DNA from: Oscillospiraceae bacterium
GTDB lineage: Bacteria; Bacillota; Clostridia; Oscillospirales; Oscillospiraceae
Length of the DNA: 6,404 nt
Assembly (NCBI GenBank): GCA_017400415.1
Contig: JAFPTE010000071.1
Coordinates: 1 to 6,404 of the forward strand
Reading direction: 5' to 3'
Positions 5,477-6,404 of the stretch are shown here, piece by piece. The notes under the pieces were generated by a model. It searched no databases, was not told the DNA's origin, and was given only the letters and a program-made list of their open reading frames with translations. How positions within the stretch are numbered: position 1 is the stretch's first letter; every line of letters begins with the position of its first letter. A program made the position numbers and the translations under genes.

Positions 5477-6076
5477 ATGCGCAGCAAGAATCCTGAGCTT
5501 ATGGAGAAGATCCGGACCTTTGCGGAAAATTACGTTCTTGAAAACGGCGCCTGCCCCTCCACCACCCAGGTGGGGGAGGCCTTCGGCATATCCCGGGGTA
5601 CGGCGTACAAATACATGGCGGCCATGGACGGCGCCGGCGGCGTCAGCTACCGGGGCGGCGTCTTTGAGTCCGGGGCCACCAGGCTCCGGAAGGGGGGCAC
5701 AGCCCGGGCGGCTCTGGTGGGCTCCATTCCCTGCGGCACGCCGGAGGAGGAGCCGGAGGAGGTGGAGGCCTATCTGAATCTGCCTACCGCCATCTTCGGG
5801 GAGGGGGACTTCTATATTCTCCGGGCCAGCGGCGATTCCATGATAAAGGCCGGCATAGAGACCGGGGACCTGGTGGTAATCGAAAAGACCTCCCAGGCCC
5901 GGGAGGGGGATATAGTTGTGGCCCTGGTGGGGAACGAGAACACCCTCAAGCGCTATTTTGTGGACCGGGAGCGGGGCTGCGTGGTGCTCCACCCGGAAAA
6001 CGACGCCATGGAGGATATCTGCGTCCGCAGCTGCGTTATCCAGGGCGTGGCCCGGAATGTGATAAAGGTGCTATGA
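5477..6076 (+). CDS. LexA-like self-cleaving transcriptional repressor (S24 peptidase family)
   Basis: Repressor expected to cut itself when RecA filaments form on damaged DNA, releasing target genes. The 199-residue product has a LexA-like winged helix-turn-helix at about 8-60 (GACPSTTQVGEAFGISRGTAYKYM region) and a C-terminal S24 domain. The likely cleavage site is C86-G87 in VGSIPCGTPE. The catalytic serine is S121 in ASGDSMIKAG and the lysine K158 in NENTLKRYF. The spacings (35 from C86 to S121, 37 from S121 to K158) equal those of E. coli LexA (A84, S119, K156). Cys-Gly at the scissile bond recalls UmuD, while LexA usually has Ala-Gly. The start ATG at 5477 has GGAGG seven bases upstream. 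It is divergent from the translesion polymerase operon and followed by a small gene after 1 bp. Its recognition helix (SRGTAYKYM) differs from classical LexA, so a different operator is expected. Whether it is the cell's main LexA or a local paralogue cannot be told. Confidence 0.88.
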   Translation: MRSKNPELMEKIRTFAENYVLENGACPSTTQVGEAFGISRGTAYKYMAAMDGAGGVSYRGGVFESGATRLRKGGTARAALVGSIPCGTPEEEPEEVEAYLNLPTAIFGEGDFYILRASGDSMIKAGIETGDLVVIEKTSQAREGDIVVALVGNENTLKRYFVDRERGCVVLHPENDAMEDICVRSCVIQGVARNVIKVL

Positions 6077-6077
6077 T

Positions 6078-6365
6078 ATGTCTGAGCTGAGAAAGGTTTA
6101 TGTGGAGGTCCTGGCCACCCACAGAATAGACGGGGACTGCATCCCGGAGAGCATCATGTTTGCGGACGGCACCGGCTACCGGGTGGACCGGGTCCGGGCG
6201 GTGGAGCGCATGCGGCTCTCCGTGCCGGCTCTGCGGTTCACGGTCATCGTCTGCGGCCGGCAGACCTACCTTTACCGGGAGGACAACGGCAAATGGTACG
6301 TCCACGTGAAGGACGGACAGAGGCGCCGGGAGGCTCAGCGGAACCTGTTCTCCGCCGGGTCATAG
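6078..6365 (+). CDS. Small uncharacterised protein downstream of the LexA-like repressor
   Basis: I cannot assign a function. The 95-residue product is predicted soluble, with no signal peptide or membrane segment. It appears mostly beta-stranded: KVYVEVLATHRIDG (6-19), ESIMFADGTGYRVDRVRAVERM (24-45), LRFTVIVCGRQTYLYRED (52-69) and GKWYVHVK (71-78), then a basic tail rich in arginine (QRRREAQR, 81-88). The pattern 'DG..y.vDrV......' followed by a strand and 'G...YLy.e...W.v' reminds me of short hypothetical proteins in Clostridia, but this is memory, not a search. The ATG at 6078 comes one base after the repressor stop, with a modest AAAGG (6064-6068) upstream, so the two genes are co-transcribed and probably coupled. 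The position suggests a role in, or regulation with, the DNA-damage module. Its end overlaps a possible convergent gene. Confidence 0.7.
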   Translation: MSELRKVYVEVLATHRIDGDCIPESIMFADGTGYRVDRVRAVERMRLSVPALRFTVIVCGRQTYLYREDNGKWYVHVKDGQRRREAQRNLFSAGS

Positions 6366-6404
6366 CGGCAGCCTATGGCCGCCAGGGCGCTTTCGATTTC
6401 CGCC
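6335..6404 (-). CDS. Possible 3' end of a convergent gene (partial)
   Basis: From the right edge the minus strand reads an open frame of 22 codons, with product AEIESALAAIGCRYDPAENR then FR, ending in TGA at 6337-6335. The sequence looks like real protein (an amphipathic helix, then a short polar tail) and the frame is open to the edge, but this is too short for a family call. It would overlap the end of the small plus-strand gene by 31 bp, tail to tail. Chance open frames of this length are common in GC-rich DNA, so this is tentative. Confidence 0.4.
   Translation of the reverse strand, partial: AEIESALAAIGCRYDPAENRFR

Noticed and set aside
5435..5992. Minus-strand open frame opposite the LexA-like gene
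   Set aside because: It is antisense to a gene with clear catalytic motifs and shows only low-complexity glycine/leucine/histidine-rich sequence.
6358..6380. Hairpin GGTCATAG / CTATGGCC around the stop of the small plus-strand gene
   Set aside because: An 8-bp stem with one G-T wobble is possible, but no T-run follows in the plus direction and it lies within a possible convergent coding sequence, so I do not call it a terminator.

Overview
The window is a GC-rich, tightly packed stretch of chromosome. Strong AGGAGG-type ribosome binding sites, frequent GTG starts, overlapping genes and the protein families present suggest a high-GC Clostridia-type Firmicute, perhaps a gut Oscillospiraceae-like organism. 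That assignment is inferred from style and gene content, not from a marker gene.

Layout. Six genes lie on the minus strand. Reading leftwards from about 5307 they are a UvrX/DinB-type Y-family DNA polymerase (5307-4036), a YolD-like protein (4046-3702), an Sfp-type 4'-phosphopantetheinyl transferase (3705-3055), an AraC-family regulator (3062-2082), a rhamnulokinase (2005-725) and the N-terminal half of an arabinose/fucose-isomerase-family enzyme (704 to beyond the left edge). The first four overlap one another by 4 to 11 bp and look like one translationally coupled operon. A 76-bp gap separates the regulator from the two sugar genes, and a 20-bp gap with a strong ribosome binding site separates the kinase from the isomerase. 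On the plus strand a self-cleaving LexA/UmuD-type repressor (5477-6076) diverges from the polymerase and is followed after 1 bp by a small uncharacterised protein (6078-6365). The 3' end of a convergent minus-strand gene appears to enter from the right edge.

The 169-bp divergent control region (5308-5476) is the most informative non-coding part. It holds two near-consensus sigma-70 promoters, one per direction, each with a 17-bp spacer. An inverted repeat overlaps the -35 and -10 of the repressor promoter and, read on the minus strand, also looks like an intrinsic terminator. A perfect 29-bp palindrome (14-bp arms, 1-bp centre) sits at the predicted transcription start of the repressor gene. 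No canonical GAAC-N4-GTTC SOS box was seen, so the palindrome is a good candidate operator for a LexA-like protein with its own DNA specificity.

How the genes may work together. The repressor, polymerase and YolD-like protein form a recognisable DNA-damage-inducible translesion synthesis module. The phosphopantetheinyl transferase and the AraC regulator are joined to it by overlaps, so they may be co-transcribed with it. The AraC regulator, rhamnulokinase and isomerase make a plausible deoxysugar/pentose use group. The rhamnulokinase ends about 45-60 residues earlier than usual for its family, which raises doubt about its activity.
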